DNA of 30,528 nucleotides, from positions 1 to 30,528 of the forward strand of contig DKOG01000279.1 of assembly GCA_002469915.1 (NCBI GenBank). Reading direction: 5' to 3'. Below are positions 17,738 through 24,506 of this stretch, piece after piece. The DNA comes from Bacteroidetes bacterium UBA7368 (lineage in GTDB: Bacteria; Bacteroidota; Rhodothermia; Rhodothermales; UBA10348). Position numbers and translations under genes: made by a program. The notes under the pieces are model-generated. The model ran no database searches and was not told the DNA's origin. It was given only the letters and a program-made list of their open reading frames with translations. Position 1 is the first letter of the stretch; each line of letters opens with the position of its first letter.

Positions 17738-17905
17738 GTCCTTGCAGCGTACGATGCCGTCAGCGCCAATGGTGATCCCCTGAGGAAAAACAGGGCGATA
17801 AGGGCGACTGTTATCAACTGATTCATGTCTTTTGGCTAAAAGTGAATATGAGATAATGAGACTCAGAGACTATCAAACAAGTCAAGGAAATGCAAAAAGT
17901 TGATT

Positions 17906-18068
17906 CAGCGCACCAAAAGCCGCCATGGGTCGCAATCAGCCGGGCCGCCTTGTGTTGAGCCGCTTTGTAAGATGACGCTCTTAACGATACATGCTTACGG
18001 GTTGGTATCTGATCACTCTGGTGGAAGGCGAGATAGTAGTTATCTCTTCTTTTATACAAGCTTGCCAT
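17906..18068 (-). pseudogene. Truncated tyrosine integrase (N-terminal remnant)
   Basis: A frame from the ATG at 18066-18068 begins MASLYKRRDNYYLAFHQSDQ and goes on with HVSLRASSYKAAQHKAARLI. This aligns over about 54 residues with the intact integrase at 29249-30328 (MPSLFKRGDRYYVAFYSSKK... QVSLRVSGYKAAKAKSASLI). After about 17906 the similarity stops; the frame continues to 17823 without homology and meets the start of the BspA-like gene. The catalytic domain is absent, so this is a relic of an earlier related element at the same attachment locus. Confidence 0.8.
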
Positions 18069-18105
18069 GGTACACGGTGTCTGTACCTGACAGAACCACT
18101 AAAAA

Positions 18106-18127
18106 CAGTTTTGACAACACTTTGTCG
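18106..18127. repeat. TTTTGACAAC repeat, older element copy
   Basis: CAGTTTTGACAACA is shared with the copies at 18507 and 30371. With the following GTCGTCAAA it forms an imperfect inverted repeat (TTTGACAAC / GTCGTCAAA). It lies about 40 bases upstream of the truncated integrase, as the 30371 copy does for the intact one. An integrase arm site or an autoregulatory operator are both possible. Confidence 0.55.
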
Positions 18128-18162
18128 TCAAATCCAGACGTGGCCGAGGTCCGTTTAAAAAA

Positions 18163-18193
18163 AGCCCCTTAAAGCGATTTGCTCTAAGAGGCT
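18163..18193 (-). terminator. Terminator next to older att copy
   Basis: Imperfect hairpin AGCC-CTTA-AGC / GCT-TAAG-GGCT with two mismatches. On the minus strand it is followed by seven Ts. It corresponds in position and outer stem to the hairpin at 30436-30464 and probably once terminated the tRNA-Cys transcript. Confidence 0.6.
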
Positions 18194-18233
18194 ATGTTAA
18201 ATGGGCGTAATGGCTATTGCCATACCGTCCTCA

Positions 18234-18252
18234 TGGAGGTGACGGGCGGATT
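18234..18252 (-). repeat. 19-bp att-like copy of the tRNA-Cys 3' end
   Basis: TGGAGGTGACGGGCGGATT is identical to 30503-30521, the CCA end and T-arm start of the tRNA-Cys at the right edge. The match stops abruptly at 18253. Upstream sequence also parallels the right end. I read it as the attachment-site relic of the older element whose integrase remnant is at 17906-18068. Confidence 0.7.
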
Positions 18253-18334
18253 TATTCGCGCCCTGGGCGCTAATTAGTCAGAATGCTGCGCATTCTTCGT
18301 TTGAACCTTGTTCTCTTCCGCGCACTAAACTAGG

Positions 18335-18375
18335 AAAGCCTCCGGCTCGGTACGTTGTACCAAGCCGAAGGCTTT
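18335..18375. terminator. Large hairpin just downstream of the tRNA-Cys fragment
   Basis: AAAGCCT-CGGCT-GGTAC pairs with GTACC-AGCCG-AGGCTTT across a three-base loop, with two mismatches (17 pairs). It starts one base after the end of the tRNA fragment on the minus strand, where a tRNA terminator would sit, though the T run is short. Confidence 0.55.
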
Positions 18376-18376
18376 A

Positions 18377-18439
18377 TGAGGTGACGGGCGGATTCGAACC
18401 GCCGTACAGGGTTTTGCAGACCCTTGCCTAGCCACTCGG
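18377..18439 (-). repeat. 3' fragment of tRNA-Cys (GCA), left attachment site candidate
   Basis: Read on the minus strand this holds a D-arm part (CCGAGTGGCTAGGC), an anticodon stem-loop AGGGT-CTGCAAA-ACCCT with anticodon GCA, a T-arm GGCGG-TTCGAAT-CCGCC and the 3' acceptor strand CGTCACC. The 5' acceptor strand GGTGACG that should pair with it is missing: the upstream sequence is ATACGCCTAT. The encoded end is TCA, not TCCA. It is therefore not a functional tRNA but a 63-nt 3' piece, as left behind when an element integrates into a tRNA gene. At least 24 bases match the tRNA at the right edge. Confidence 0.8.
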
Positions 18440-18506
18440 GATAGGCGTATAACTCGTTGGCCTCCAACAGCCTCGCCTGATGAGTGAACCAGTGGTTGGT
18501 TAATGT

Positions 18507-18538
18507 TTCATCAGTTTTGACAACAGTAGGTCGTCAAT
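18507..18538. repeat. TTTTGACAAC repeat at the left end of the element
   Basis: The first 22 bases (18507-18528), including CAGTTTTGACAACAGTA, are identical to 30371-30392 in the same orientation. With the following GTCGTCAA the site makes an imperfect inverted repeat TTGACAAC / GTCGTCAA. It lies 68 bases inside the left tRNA fragment. Placement inside both element ends fits integrase arm-type binding sites; this role is inferred. Confidence 0.6.
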
Positions 18539-18614
18539 CGCTACTCAATGTAGCCTTCTTACAGCACTAATCCCAAGAGGGGGCAGGGGGGTACTTTTTG
18601 AATCTAGACAAGCA

Positions 18615-18646
18615 GGCTACCCCCTTCTGATACGAGCGCTATTTTT
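18615..18646. repeat. 32-bp direct repeat, copy 1, with G-run/C-run hairpin
   Basis: GGCTACCCCCTTCTGATACG followed by AGCGCTATTTTT matches 21826-21857 at 30 of 32 positions. Just before it, a GGGGGGTA run (from 18585) can pair with its TACCCCC. Weaker similarity continues past 18646 into sequence resembling the tail of the gene at 21872, as if that 3' end had been copied. The two copies flank a 3.2-kb block of cargo genes. Confidence 0.7.
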
Positions 18647-18770
18647 CAACATGGGTTTTCCAGACTGTCTGAGAAAGTCATACGAGCTTCATCCAGATCC
18701 AAAAAAAAGCAATTGAGATTTATGGCGTAGGAATATTGTAAGCCGCGTGGTGAGGTTCGCTGGCGCTACT

Positions 18771-20192
18771 TTACGATGGGGTTGACTTGATTACAGATTC
18801 TATTTCTCCCAAAAGCCTATCCAAGCTCCAACCCTTCGCATATTCGAAAAGGTAGCAGTTGTTAGCCTCACAAAGTTCTCGCTTCCTTATATCTCTCTTC
18901 TTCTGAAGCTCGAAGGACTTTTCCCCTCCAAAGAACTCTACGGGCTCTAGGTGTTGTCGACCCTGATACTCTATCGCCACCCCTATGTCCGGAAGGTATA
19001 TGTCAAAGTGCATCCTCCCCAACCAAACTGGTTTGGCATGATGAATCACCTCGACTTCTGGAAATTCCCTTCTAATGAGTTCAAGCAACTTCATTTCTCC
19101 CTTTGAACTCCGAAACGGGCGAGTACACTCAGGACAGCCGTGTCCATTCGTTCTGGAATGAGGTGCTGCATCCCATAAGTGCGTCGGGTCGGCCTTACAC
19201 CTCCACCAATACTTTACATTGGACCCTCTAGATACTTGATTCGGTCTAACCGGTGCGTTCTTCTCGTAGTCCCATTCTTCTACTAGCTCTGGAGATACGG
19301 CTGCAACTGAGTTTTCGGGAGCTAACTTATTTCCTGAGCAATAGGGGCAACCGTGATCCGCTATTCTATCCGAAGCCGTTGCCTGCCATTCGTGATGTGA
19401 TGTAGTTAAGCATTGCCACCAGTGCTTTACGTGCCCACCTCCCGCAGTAATATCATCTGGAGTCAAATTCCCATTTTTGATAGGATGCCATTCACTTACC
19501 AAGTCAGGGCGGATAGATGACAACCTATTCGTTACGGATAGTCTCTGGTTAGCGCAAAAAGGACAACCACGACCAGCGGCACGGCTTCCAACAACAGCCT
19601 GCCATATGTGATCAATACCCCTAGGGCACTTCCACCATACTTTCTTTTTGGATTTGGAAGTTACCTCAAATGGCTCAAGGCTTCCATTTTTTGATGGGTG
19701 CCATTGCGCAGCTAGTTCTGGATGTGCATCTGCAAGGTTGTTATCCTCTGAAGCAACCAAGCCTCTACACTGTGGACAACCCGAGCCAAGTCGTGTTCGT
19801 GAAACGATGACCGCCTCCCATTCATGATCCTCTCCCTTGGGACATTTCCAGAATACTCTTTTGTCCGACCCGTGAACAATATCCCGTGGAGTAAGTGAGC
19901 CATTCTTTGTGGGATGCCATTCTGCAGCAACCTCTGGATACGTTTCGGCCAGAGAATTTGTGTAGGAAACCCCGTATCCTGCACAGAACGGACAGCCTCT
20001 ACCGCTTGCTCGACTGCTAATTGAAGCCTCCCATTCGTGATCATCTCCTTCTGGGCATTTCCACCATACTTTTCTTTTCGTTCCAGTCCCTACATCCATT
20101 GGGGTTAGTTGCCCGTTCCGAGTAGGATGCCACTGTAATGCTAAATCAGGGCGGTACTCAGCGAGGGGTTTTCGCGGCTTTCTGCGTTTCAT
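18771..20192 (-). CDS. Five-zinc-ribbon (DUF4379-like) protein with C-terminal PD-(D/E)XK/Vsr-like nuclease
   Basis: A 473-residue protein. Residues 10-356 are five repeats of about 70 residues, each with EWHP.KNG.L.P, then WWKC......H.W......R....GCP.C; the first has Cys46, His52, Cys67 and Cys70. This is the treble-clef zinc-ribbon domain DUF4379. Residues 362-465 resemble the restriction-endonuclease-like fold of Vsr/DUF559 type: Glu366 in SSKGEMKLL, Asp397 in FDIYLPD, the Glu408/Gln410 pair in IEYQG, and a helical KKRDIRKRELCE. Repeats probably recognise nucleic acid and the C-terminus cuts it; this is inference. Defence against invading DNA or control of the element are both possible. 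It may share a transcript with the two small membrane proteins upstream. Confidence 0.8.
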   Translation of the reverse strand: MKRRKPRKPLAEYRPDLALQWHPTRNGQLTPMDVGTGTKRKVWWKCPEGDDHEWEASISSRASGRGCPFCAGYGVSYTNSLAETYPEVAAEWHPTKNGSLTPRDIVHGSDKRVFWKCPKGEDHEWEAVIVSRTRLGSGCPQCRGLVASEDNNLADAHPELAAQWHPSKNGSLEPFEVTSKSKKKVWWKCPRGIDHIWQAVVGSRAAGRGCPFCANQRLSVTNRLSSIRPDLVSEWHPIKNGNLTPDDITAGGGHVKHWWQCLTTSHHEWQATASDRIADHGCPYCSGNKLAPENSVAAVSPELVEEWDYEKNAPVRPNQVSRGSNVKYWWRCKADPTHLWDAAPHSRTNGHGCPECTRPFRSSKGEMKLLELIRREFPEVEVIHHAKPVWLGRMHFDIYLPDIGVAIEYQGRQHLEPVEFFGGEKSFELQKKRDIRKRELCEANNCYLFEYAKGWSLDRLLGEIESVIKSTPS

Positions 20193-20262
20193 TGCGCTTC
20201 TGGAAGTAAGTAGATAGTCACTTCAGCATAATGATTTCTACGTTTCAACGAAGTCTCCTGCT

Positions 20263-20445
20263 TCAAAACGAACGAGAAGGGTACTTCAAGGCCTCCAGAA
20301 TTCGTTCGGTTATTAATGCTGTTTTTTTAGTGTTTAACTCAATTAGGCTGATAACGTTGAGAAACTGTCCAGTAGCCACAAGGAGTACTCCGGAGATAAC
20401 GGCACCAACCCCATAAACTAGTCCAATCGCATCAGAGAGTGTCAA
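20263..20445 (-). CDS. Small membrane protein
   Basis: A 60-residue protein from a TTG start that overlaps the stop of the upstream gene by four bases (TTGA), typical of translational coupling. It has a long hydrophobic stretch (IGLVYGVGAVISGVLLVATGQFLNVISLI) followed by IELNTKKTALITERILEAL, a common layout in small bacterial membrane proteins of unknown function that carry a charged cytoplasmic helix. No enzymatic motif. The zinc-ribbon nuclease starts 70 bases further on. Confidence 0.6.
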   Translation of the reverse strand: MTLSDAIGLVYGVGAVISGVLLVATGQFLNVISLIELNTKKTALITERILEALKYPSRSF

Positions 20446-20633
20446 TGTTTCTTGTTCGCCATAATAAGTAAAACTGCAAATCCGACTAGTGGGCTAAACG
20501 CAAGACTCAGTAGGAAAAAGCCCGTTTGTGACTCATCGCGCTGAGCCGCACAATTACCAACCAAGAATGCCGAGCCTAGCCACAACACTATAAAGAGAAA
20601 CCATACAGGAGGATATTTTGTGTTTGATTGCAA
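20442..20633 (-). CDS. Small two-helix membrane protein
   Basis: A 63-residue protein with two membrane helices (about VWFLFIVLWLGSAFLVGN and TGFFLLSLAFSPLVGFAVLLIM) around a short loop QRDESQ. It begins with TTG preceded by AAAGG and overlaps the next gene by four bases. Its first 16 bases also overlap, head to head, the start of the plus-strand gene at 20618; at least one of the two starts may be placed too far upstream. Function unknown. Confidence 0.6.
   Translation of the reverse strand: MQSNTKYPPVWFLFIVLWLGSAFLVGNCAAQRDESQTGFFLLSLAFSPLVGFAVLLIMANKKH
20606..20620 (+). promoter_or_regulatory. Strong Shine-Dalgarno before a TTG start
   Basis: A perfect AGGAGG ends six bases before the TTG at 20618. 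This is the strongest ribosome site noticed in the window and is the main reason to accept the TTG start of the following plus-strand gene. Confidence 0.6.
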
Positions 20634-20932
20634 ACTATACCTTTCATCAAATTGCGCTTCCGCTTGAGGACTGCGCCGATATTGCCGGTGAGTTTCAGTT
20701 GGAAGGCCGTTGGGATTCCGTCTGGCAGATTACCGACGTCAATTGCCGGGATTGGGAACGAAGAAATAATGTGACAAATGAAACTGAGAGGATGTTGACG
20801 CTTTCAGGTGTCAGGTCAAGTGGTGGTGGAGCTTTTCTTTATGAATACGACCTAACCATTTCGCCCAGTGTCCTTTTTTTGGAAACGAGGCATAGCGACT
20901 TACAAGTAAATCTTTTCAGGACACAAAGTTGA
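20618..20932 (+). CDS. Hypothetical protein, 104 residues
   Basis: Not recognised. The protein is polar and probably beta-rich (EFQLEGRWDSVWQITDVNC ... FLYEYDLTISPSVLFLETR), without signal peptide or membrane helix. It starts at TTG after a perfect AGGAGG. Its stop overlaps the TTG start of the next gene (TTGA), so the two form a coupled pair. The start overlaps the divergent small membrane gene by 16 bases. Coding is supported by the ribosome site and the coupling rather than by homology. Confidence 0.5.
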   Translation: MCLIANYTFHQIALPLEDCADIAGEFQLEGRWDSVWQITDVNCRDWERRNNVTNETERMLTLSGVRSSGGGAFLYEYDLTISPSVLFLETRHSDLQVNLFRTQS

Positions 20933-21681
20933 GAGACACTACCGTAGCTGCTTTCACTCTTATTCCCGCGTGGTTGAATTATGTCCTTCTCATCCCACTA
21001 CTCCTAGTTCAATTGGTTGGGTGTTCTGGTCAGGCGGAAAAAGAGCCGGGAGAAGAGGAGCTCTTGGGGCTATTGGAATCCCTAAACAACAGAGATCTTG
21101 ATGGGCTAGAGAAATATGTGGATTTGAGCAATATATCTCGTCAATGGGCTGAGATAGTCACAAATGAAGTCGTTGCAGAGATGACATATCAGTTGGACAG
21201 TATCAGAGTTAGAGTTGACAAAGAGGTCCAACAACTCGATCAAAATAGTCCGATGTACCGTCTCCAGAAACAAATGCTGGAATCATCTACATCTATGGGG
21301 GAGACGGTTATTTCGTCGGTTGAGTCCTTTGAAGAGGCTGCAGTGGATCGCATACGGAACTGGATTAGCGAATGGTGGCAGTATGGAGAATCGAATGTCG
21401 AAATTAATAGCTACGATATCTCTTGGTTGTTCAGCAGTTTCGGTTCCAGAGAATTACAGCTGGACTCAACCTTGGTAATAGGTCAAGAGCCTAATGTTCT
21501 GAGGTTGAGGGTGTACACATCTAGTAGAGGTGGGGTAACCGCTCCGCATCTGGAGTTAATGATGTGGAAGATCGACTCTGGAGAATCTGGCGAAAATTGG
21601 AAGATCGTGAAGATCGAAAACCTCCTTGATCTAGCCCAGTCCGTACGAACAGGAAGAACAATATTCTATGGGCATTTGTAA
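20929..21681 (+). CDS. DUF2939-like lipoprotein
   Basis: A 250-residue protein. After a short lead the hydrophobic stretch NYVLLIPLLLVQLVGC gives a lipobox (LVGC, Cys at about 32). The next part, LGLLESLNNRDLDGLEKYVDLSNISRQW, closely resembles the start of DUF2939 proteins (repeats of the form ...RDAEALARLVDFPALR...). The remainder carries a helical region to about 150 and a beta-rich C-terminus with WKIVKIENLLDL. DUF2939 function is unknown. It starts at TTG overlapping the upstream stop; a later start near the hydrophobic segment cannot be excluded. Confidence 0.65.
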   Translation: MRDTTVAAFTLIPAWLNYVLLIPLLLVQLVGCSGQAEKEPGEEELLGLLESLNNRDLDGLEKYVDLSNISRQWAEIVTNEVVAEMTYQLDSIRVRVDKEVQQLDQNSPMYRLQKQMLESSTSMGETVISSVESFEEAAVDRIRNWISEWWQYGESNVEINSYDISWLFSSFGSRELQLDSTLVIGQEPNVLRLRVYTSSRGGVTAPHLELMMWKIDSGESGENWKIVKIENLLDLAQSVRTGRTIFYGHL

Positions 21682-21784
21682 TGATGCAGCGTCCTTCAAG
21701 ACTCTCGGCCTAATTCCATCACCAATCTTTACCCACTACTTTCCGTCGACCTAACCAGATAAATGCACGTTCTTTCTACTAGAA

Positions 21785-21857
21785 TTGGGGGTGGTTTGGG
21801 GGTAACGAAGACCGTCTAGAGTGACGGCTACCCCCTTCTGATACGCGCCCTATTTTT
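21785..21857. repeat. 32-bp direct repeat, copy 2, with G-run/C-run hairpin
   Basis: Bases 21826-21857 match 18615-18646 at 30 of 32 positions. Upstream GGGGGTA at 21797-21803 can pair with TACCCCC at 21829-21835, with an inner pair CCGTC/GACGG, giving a long imperfect hairpin. It lies between the convergent ends of the DUF2939-like gene and the small gene at 21872, where it may also act as a terminator. Confidence 0.65.
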
Positions 21858-21871
21858 ATGAACTCAGTTTT

Positions 21872-22093
21872 CTAGATAGCCAAGTCTTTTAGATAGTCCA
21901 CGTAAGCCTCTTCGTCTTCTCCGGGCGTGGCAACCAGAAGGTGGATTAGCTCCTTAACCCTCGGATCATTTGACGCGAGAGATATTAATCGCTCTGACAG
22001 GCGGAATACTTCAAGCATCTCGCCTCTTCTACACTTGGCGTCAATGGCTTGAGCCACTAGGTGTTGAATTTCTAATCTTTGGTCCATGTGCAT
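21872..22093 (-). CDS. Small protein of unknown function
   Basis: A 73-residue acidic, mostly helical protein when started at the ATG at 22091-22093 (MHMDQRLEIQHLVAQAID... EEAYVDYLKDLAI). A frame open to 22270 would run through the promoter and signal peptide of the divergent nuclease gene, so the short version is preferred. The family is not recognised. The helical content and length are compatible with a small adaptor or antitoxin-like protein, but nothing specific supports this. Its 3' end is echoed, in decayed form, at 18647-18700. Confidence 0.5.
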   Translation of the reverse strand: MHMDQRLEIQHLVAQAIDAKCRRGEMLEVFRLSERLISLASNDPRVKELIHLLVATPGEDEEAYVDYLKDLAI

Positions 22094-22110
22094 AATGTGG
22101 GGTTTCCCCC

Positions 22111-22139
22111 TTGACACTGACGGAAAGGATTCATAATTC
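22111..22139 (+). promoter_or_regulatory. Sigma70-like promoter candidate for the secreted nuclease
   Basis: TTGACA (22111-22116) and TAATTC (22134-22139) are separated by 17 bases and lie about 30 bases before the ATG at 22167. The spacing is ideal and the -35 perfect; the -10 matches TATAAT at four of six positions. Bacteroidota housekeeping promoters often deviate from this consensus, so the call is tentative. Confidence 0.4.
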
Positions 22140-22166
22140 CTAGTCAATAAATAATTGTTGACGGTT

Positions 22167-24308
22167 ATGACAAAGTTTTCTTTTCTTCTAATTCTAGCGT
22201 TTCTATTCAGGTTACCACTTGCAAGTGCACAGACACTTTCTGTCGGTGACATTGCCATTATTGGAGCCAACGCTGTTAACCCTGATGAATTTGCCTTTGT
22301 CGCGCTCGTAGATATACCACAAGGAACGGTTATCGGGTTTGTGGATCATGGGTGGCTCGCATCTGGTGCGTTTCGTACAAATGAAGATGAGTTATTCTAC
22401 ACGGCTACTGGTACGATTTCCAAAGGCACTGTAGTCATTATTGATACCGTAGGTGGTGCGCCACGGTTTTCTGAGTCTGGAGATCAACTGTTAGCTTTCC
22501 AAGGCACTATTGCGTCCCCTGCGTTTATCTATGGACTTAATTTTGAAGGGGACGGGATTTGGCAATCTGATGCCACCACTTCGAATACCTCAGCCCTTCC
22601 CACGGGATTGGTAAATGGTTCAACTGCTGTCGCTGTAGCCGAATGCACTGGAAATAATCACCGATATACTGGATCGACTTCTGGGTCAAAATCAGATCTT
22701 TTGTCAGAAATTGGAAATAAATCCAACTGGACCTGTTCAGCTTCTAGACAATCATTCGCAAACGTATTTACGGTCACGGATGGTGGAGGCAATTCCTTTC
22801 CTGAATTTGTCTCACCTGTTTTAGCAAGTTCTGCCGTTGCTGGAACTGAAGTTCAAATACAGTACACTGCAACGGATGCTAATTCTGACCCACTTTCTTT
22901 TGGAGGTATCGGTCTTCCAGTAGGTTCAGTCATTGATACTGCATCAGGAGTCTTCACTTGGACTCCCCTCGAAAATCACGTTGGTACAAATACATTTACG
23001 GTAACAGTTTCTGATGGTGCCGACACGGCATCTATTTCGGTTACCATCACTGTGACATCCGCTATTCAAGCTCGAACACCAGTATTTACGGTAGCTCCAC
23101 CAGATACGTTAGTAAATGGAAGTACCTCAATTTCATTGCCATTTACAGTGTTCGACCCCGAAGGATTGCCCATTTCGTCATACTCAGTTCAGCCCTCCAA
23201 TCTAGATGCCAGCATCGTAAACTCGGCCTTCGTTTGGACTACCAGTATCACGCCTGATATTTACCGATTTACGGTAACCGCCACCGACGCAGAGGGATTG
23301 TCCGTGAGTCGCGATCTCTTTGTTGGGGTATCGGGTAAGCTTTTTGACGGAGAGGCTGGCACCGCGCTTCTGGAGAGCTTACAGGGTGCGTATACACCCG
23401 CCAAAACGCTGGGTTATGACGTTGCTCGCGACACGATGTACTCAAAAGTTGATCTAGATTCAGATGGGTTTGTACGGGGCATTTATACGGGATTTGCAGT
23501 TGCATATTCAAGTGGTGATGCAAGTACCGTCATGTTTAACGGTGGTATTAATGCCGAACATTCGTGGCCCCAAAGCATGGGTGCTGCAAGCGAACCTCAA
23601 CGAGGCGATATGCACTTCCTTTTTCCTGCGAAGGACAACGTCAATTCAACCCGAAGTAATCATCCGTACGCCGAGATTCCCGATGACCAAACCCAGACTT
23701 GGTTTATGGGGGCATCGTCTCAAACAACTATTCCTACTTCAGATATTGACACATATAGTGAGTATGCGTCAGGTAGGTTTGAACCCCGTGAATCAGTTAA
23801 GGGAGATGTAGCACACGCAGTGTTTTATTTCAATACGATCTATTCACAAGCGGCAAACACCTCCTTTTTTGATGGCCAAAAGCAGACGCTTGTTGCCTGG
23901 GCAGCAACCGACGTTCCTTCTGGAAAAGAGATTCGCAGAAGCGGGTTGATCCGTAAGCACCAAGGCAACATCAATCCATTTTTACTTGACCAATCTCTTG
24001 CCGGTAGGTTGTTTGGAACGGCTACACATGTGGAAAATGAGCCTCTCCCACAGCGGCTTCAGATAGAAACTGTCTACCCCAATCCAACTACCGGGCCCTT
24101 CTCAGTGAGAGTTAGCACGGTGTCCCCTACCATGGCAACGGTTTCACTGTACAATGTGCTTGGCGAAAGACTCTCAGTCAAAAGTGTTGTGCTTCCTGGC
24201 GGGCTCATAGACCTGCCGGTCGACCTAAAAGACTTTACAAGTGGAGTCTACTTCGTGACCGTCACGAGCGACAAGGGATCTCAGACTCGCAGTGTGCTCA
24301 AATATTAA
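22167..24308 (+). CDS. Secreted endonuclease I family protein with T9SS sorting domain
   Basis: A 713-residue exported protein from ATG 22167 (a TTG four codons upstream is the alternative), with signal peptide MTKFSFLLILAFLFRLPLASA. Residues 25-200 form a beta-rich domain (VGDIAIIGANAVNPDEFAFV...) of the kind found in front of extracellular nucleases. Two Ig/cadherin-like modules follow (about 215-295 and 300-385). An endonuclease I (EndoI/NucA-type) domain spans about 395-620, with EHSWPQS (His465) and GDMHFLFPAKDNVNSTRSN. The last 80 residues are a T9SS domain (YPNPTTGPFSVRV ... SGVYFVTV). It should be a surface or secreted DNase, perhaps for nutrient DNA or biofilm turnover. It reads as a self-contained cargo gene. 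Confidence 0.88.
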   Translation: MTKFSFLLILAFLFRLPLASAQTLSVGDIAIIGANAVNPDEFAFVALVDIPQGTVIGFVDHGWLASGAFRTNEDELFYTATGTISKGTVVIIDTVGGAPRFSESGDQLLAFQGTIASPAFIYGLNFEGDGIWQSDATTSNTSALPTGLVNGSTAVAVAECTGNNHRYTGSTSGSKSDLLSEIGNKSNWTCSASRQSFANVFTVTDGGGNSFPEFVSPVLASSAVAGTEVQIQYTATDANSDPLSFGGIGLPVGSVIDTASGVFTWTPLENHVGTNTFTVTVSDGADTASISVTITVTSAIQARTPVFTVAPPDTLVNGSTSISLPFTVFDPEGLPISSYSVQPSNLDASIVNSAFVWTTSITPDIYRFTVTATDAEGLSVSRDLFVGVSGKLFDGEAGTALLESLQGAYTPAKTLGYDVARDTMYSKVDLDSDGFVRGIYTGFAVAYSSGDASTVMFNGGINAEHSWPQSMGAASEPQRGDMHFLFPAKDNVNSTRSNHPYAEIPDDQTQTWFMGASSQTTIPTSDIDTYSEYASGRFEPRESVKGDVAHAVFYFNTIYSQAANTSFFDGQKQTLVAWAATDVPSGKEIRRSGLIRKHQGNINPFLLDQSLAGRLFGTATHVENEPLPQRLQIETVYPNPTTGPFSVRVSTVSPTMATVSLYNVLGERLSVKSVVLPGGLIDLPVDLKDFTSGVYFVTVTSDKGSQTRSVLKY

Positions 24309-24329
24309 CCACAAGCGCAGCACGAAAAG

Positions 24330-24506
24330 CTGGTTCACCATAGCGATCGGGGTGTGCAGTATCTGTCCATCCGATACACAGAGAAACTGGCGGAAGCAGG
24401 CATAGAACCATCAGTTGGAAGTCGTGGCGATTCCTACGACAATGCACTTGCCGAATGCATAATCGGTCTCTACAAAACAGAACTGATCAATAAAAAGGGG
24501 CCTTGG
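24330..24506 (+). pseudogene. IS3-family transposase (OrfB) C-terminal remnant
   Basis: The frame LVHHSDRGVQYLSIRYTE ... GDSYDNALAECIIGLYKTELI ... KKGPW is the end of the DDE integrase core of an IS3-type OrfB. The second aspartate (HSDRG) and the glutamate (DNALAE) of the triad are present, the first aspartate and the whole N-terminus are missing. After GPW, homology ends although the frame continues into the next gene. No terminal inverted repeats were noticed. Confidence 0.85.

Larger units (their letters stand above)
18069..18770. other. 702-base non-coding junction of integrated elements
   Basis: This stretch contains no gene. In order it holds a TTTTGACAAC site (18106-18127), a terminator (18163-18193), a 19-bp att-like copy (18234-18252), short hairpins, a large hairpin (18335-18375), a 63-nt tRNA-Cys 3' fragment (18377-18439), a second TTTTGACAAC site (18507-18538) and a G-run/C-run inverted repeat with a copied tail (18585-18646). 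The left half closely parallels the sequence at 30360-30521. Confidence 0.75.

Noticed and set aside
18377..18450. Functional tRNA-Cys
   Set aside because: The 5' acceptor strand GGTGACG and positions 8-9 are absent and the sequence upstream cannot pair with CGTCACC.
18585..21857. Integron attC sites at the 32-bp repeats
   Set aside because: The GTTRRRY/RYYYAAC core motifs are missing and there is no integron integrase; only the hairpin shape is similar.
22094..22270. N-terminal extension of the small minus-strand gene at 21872
   Set aside because: It would run across the signal peptide and promoter of the divergent nuclease; the internal ATG at 22093 is more plausible.
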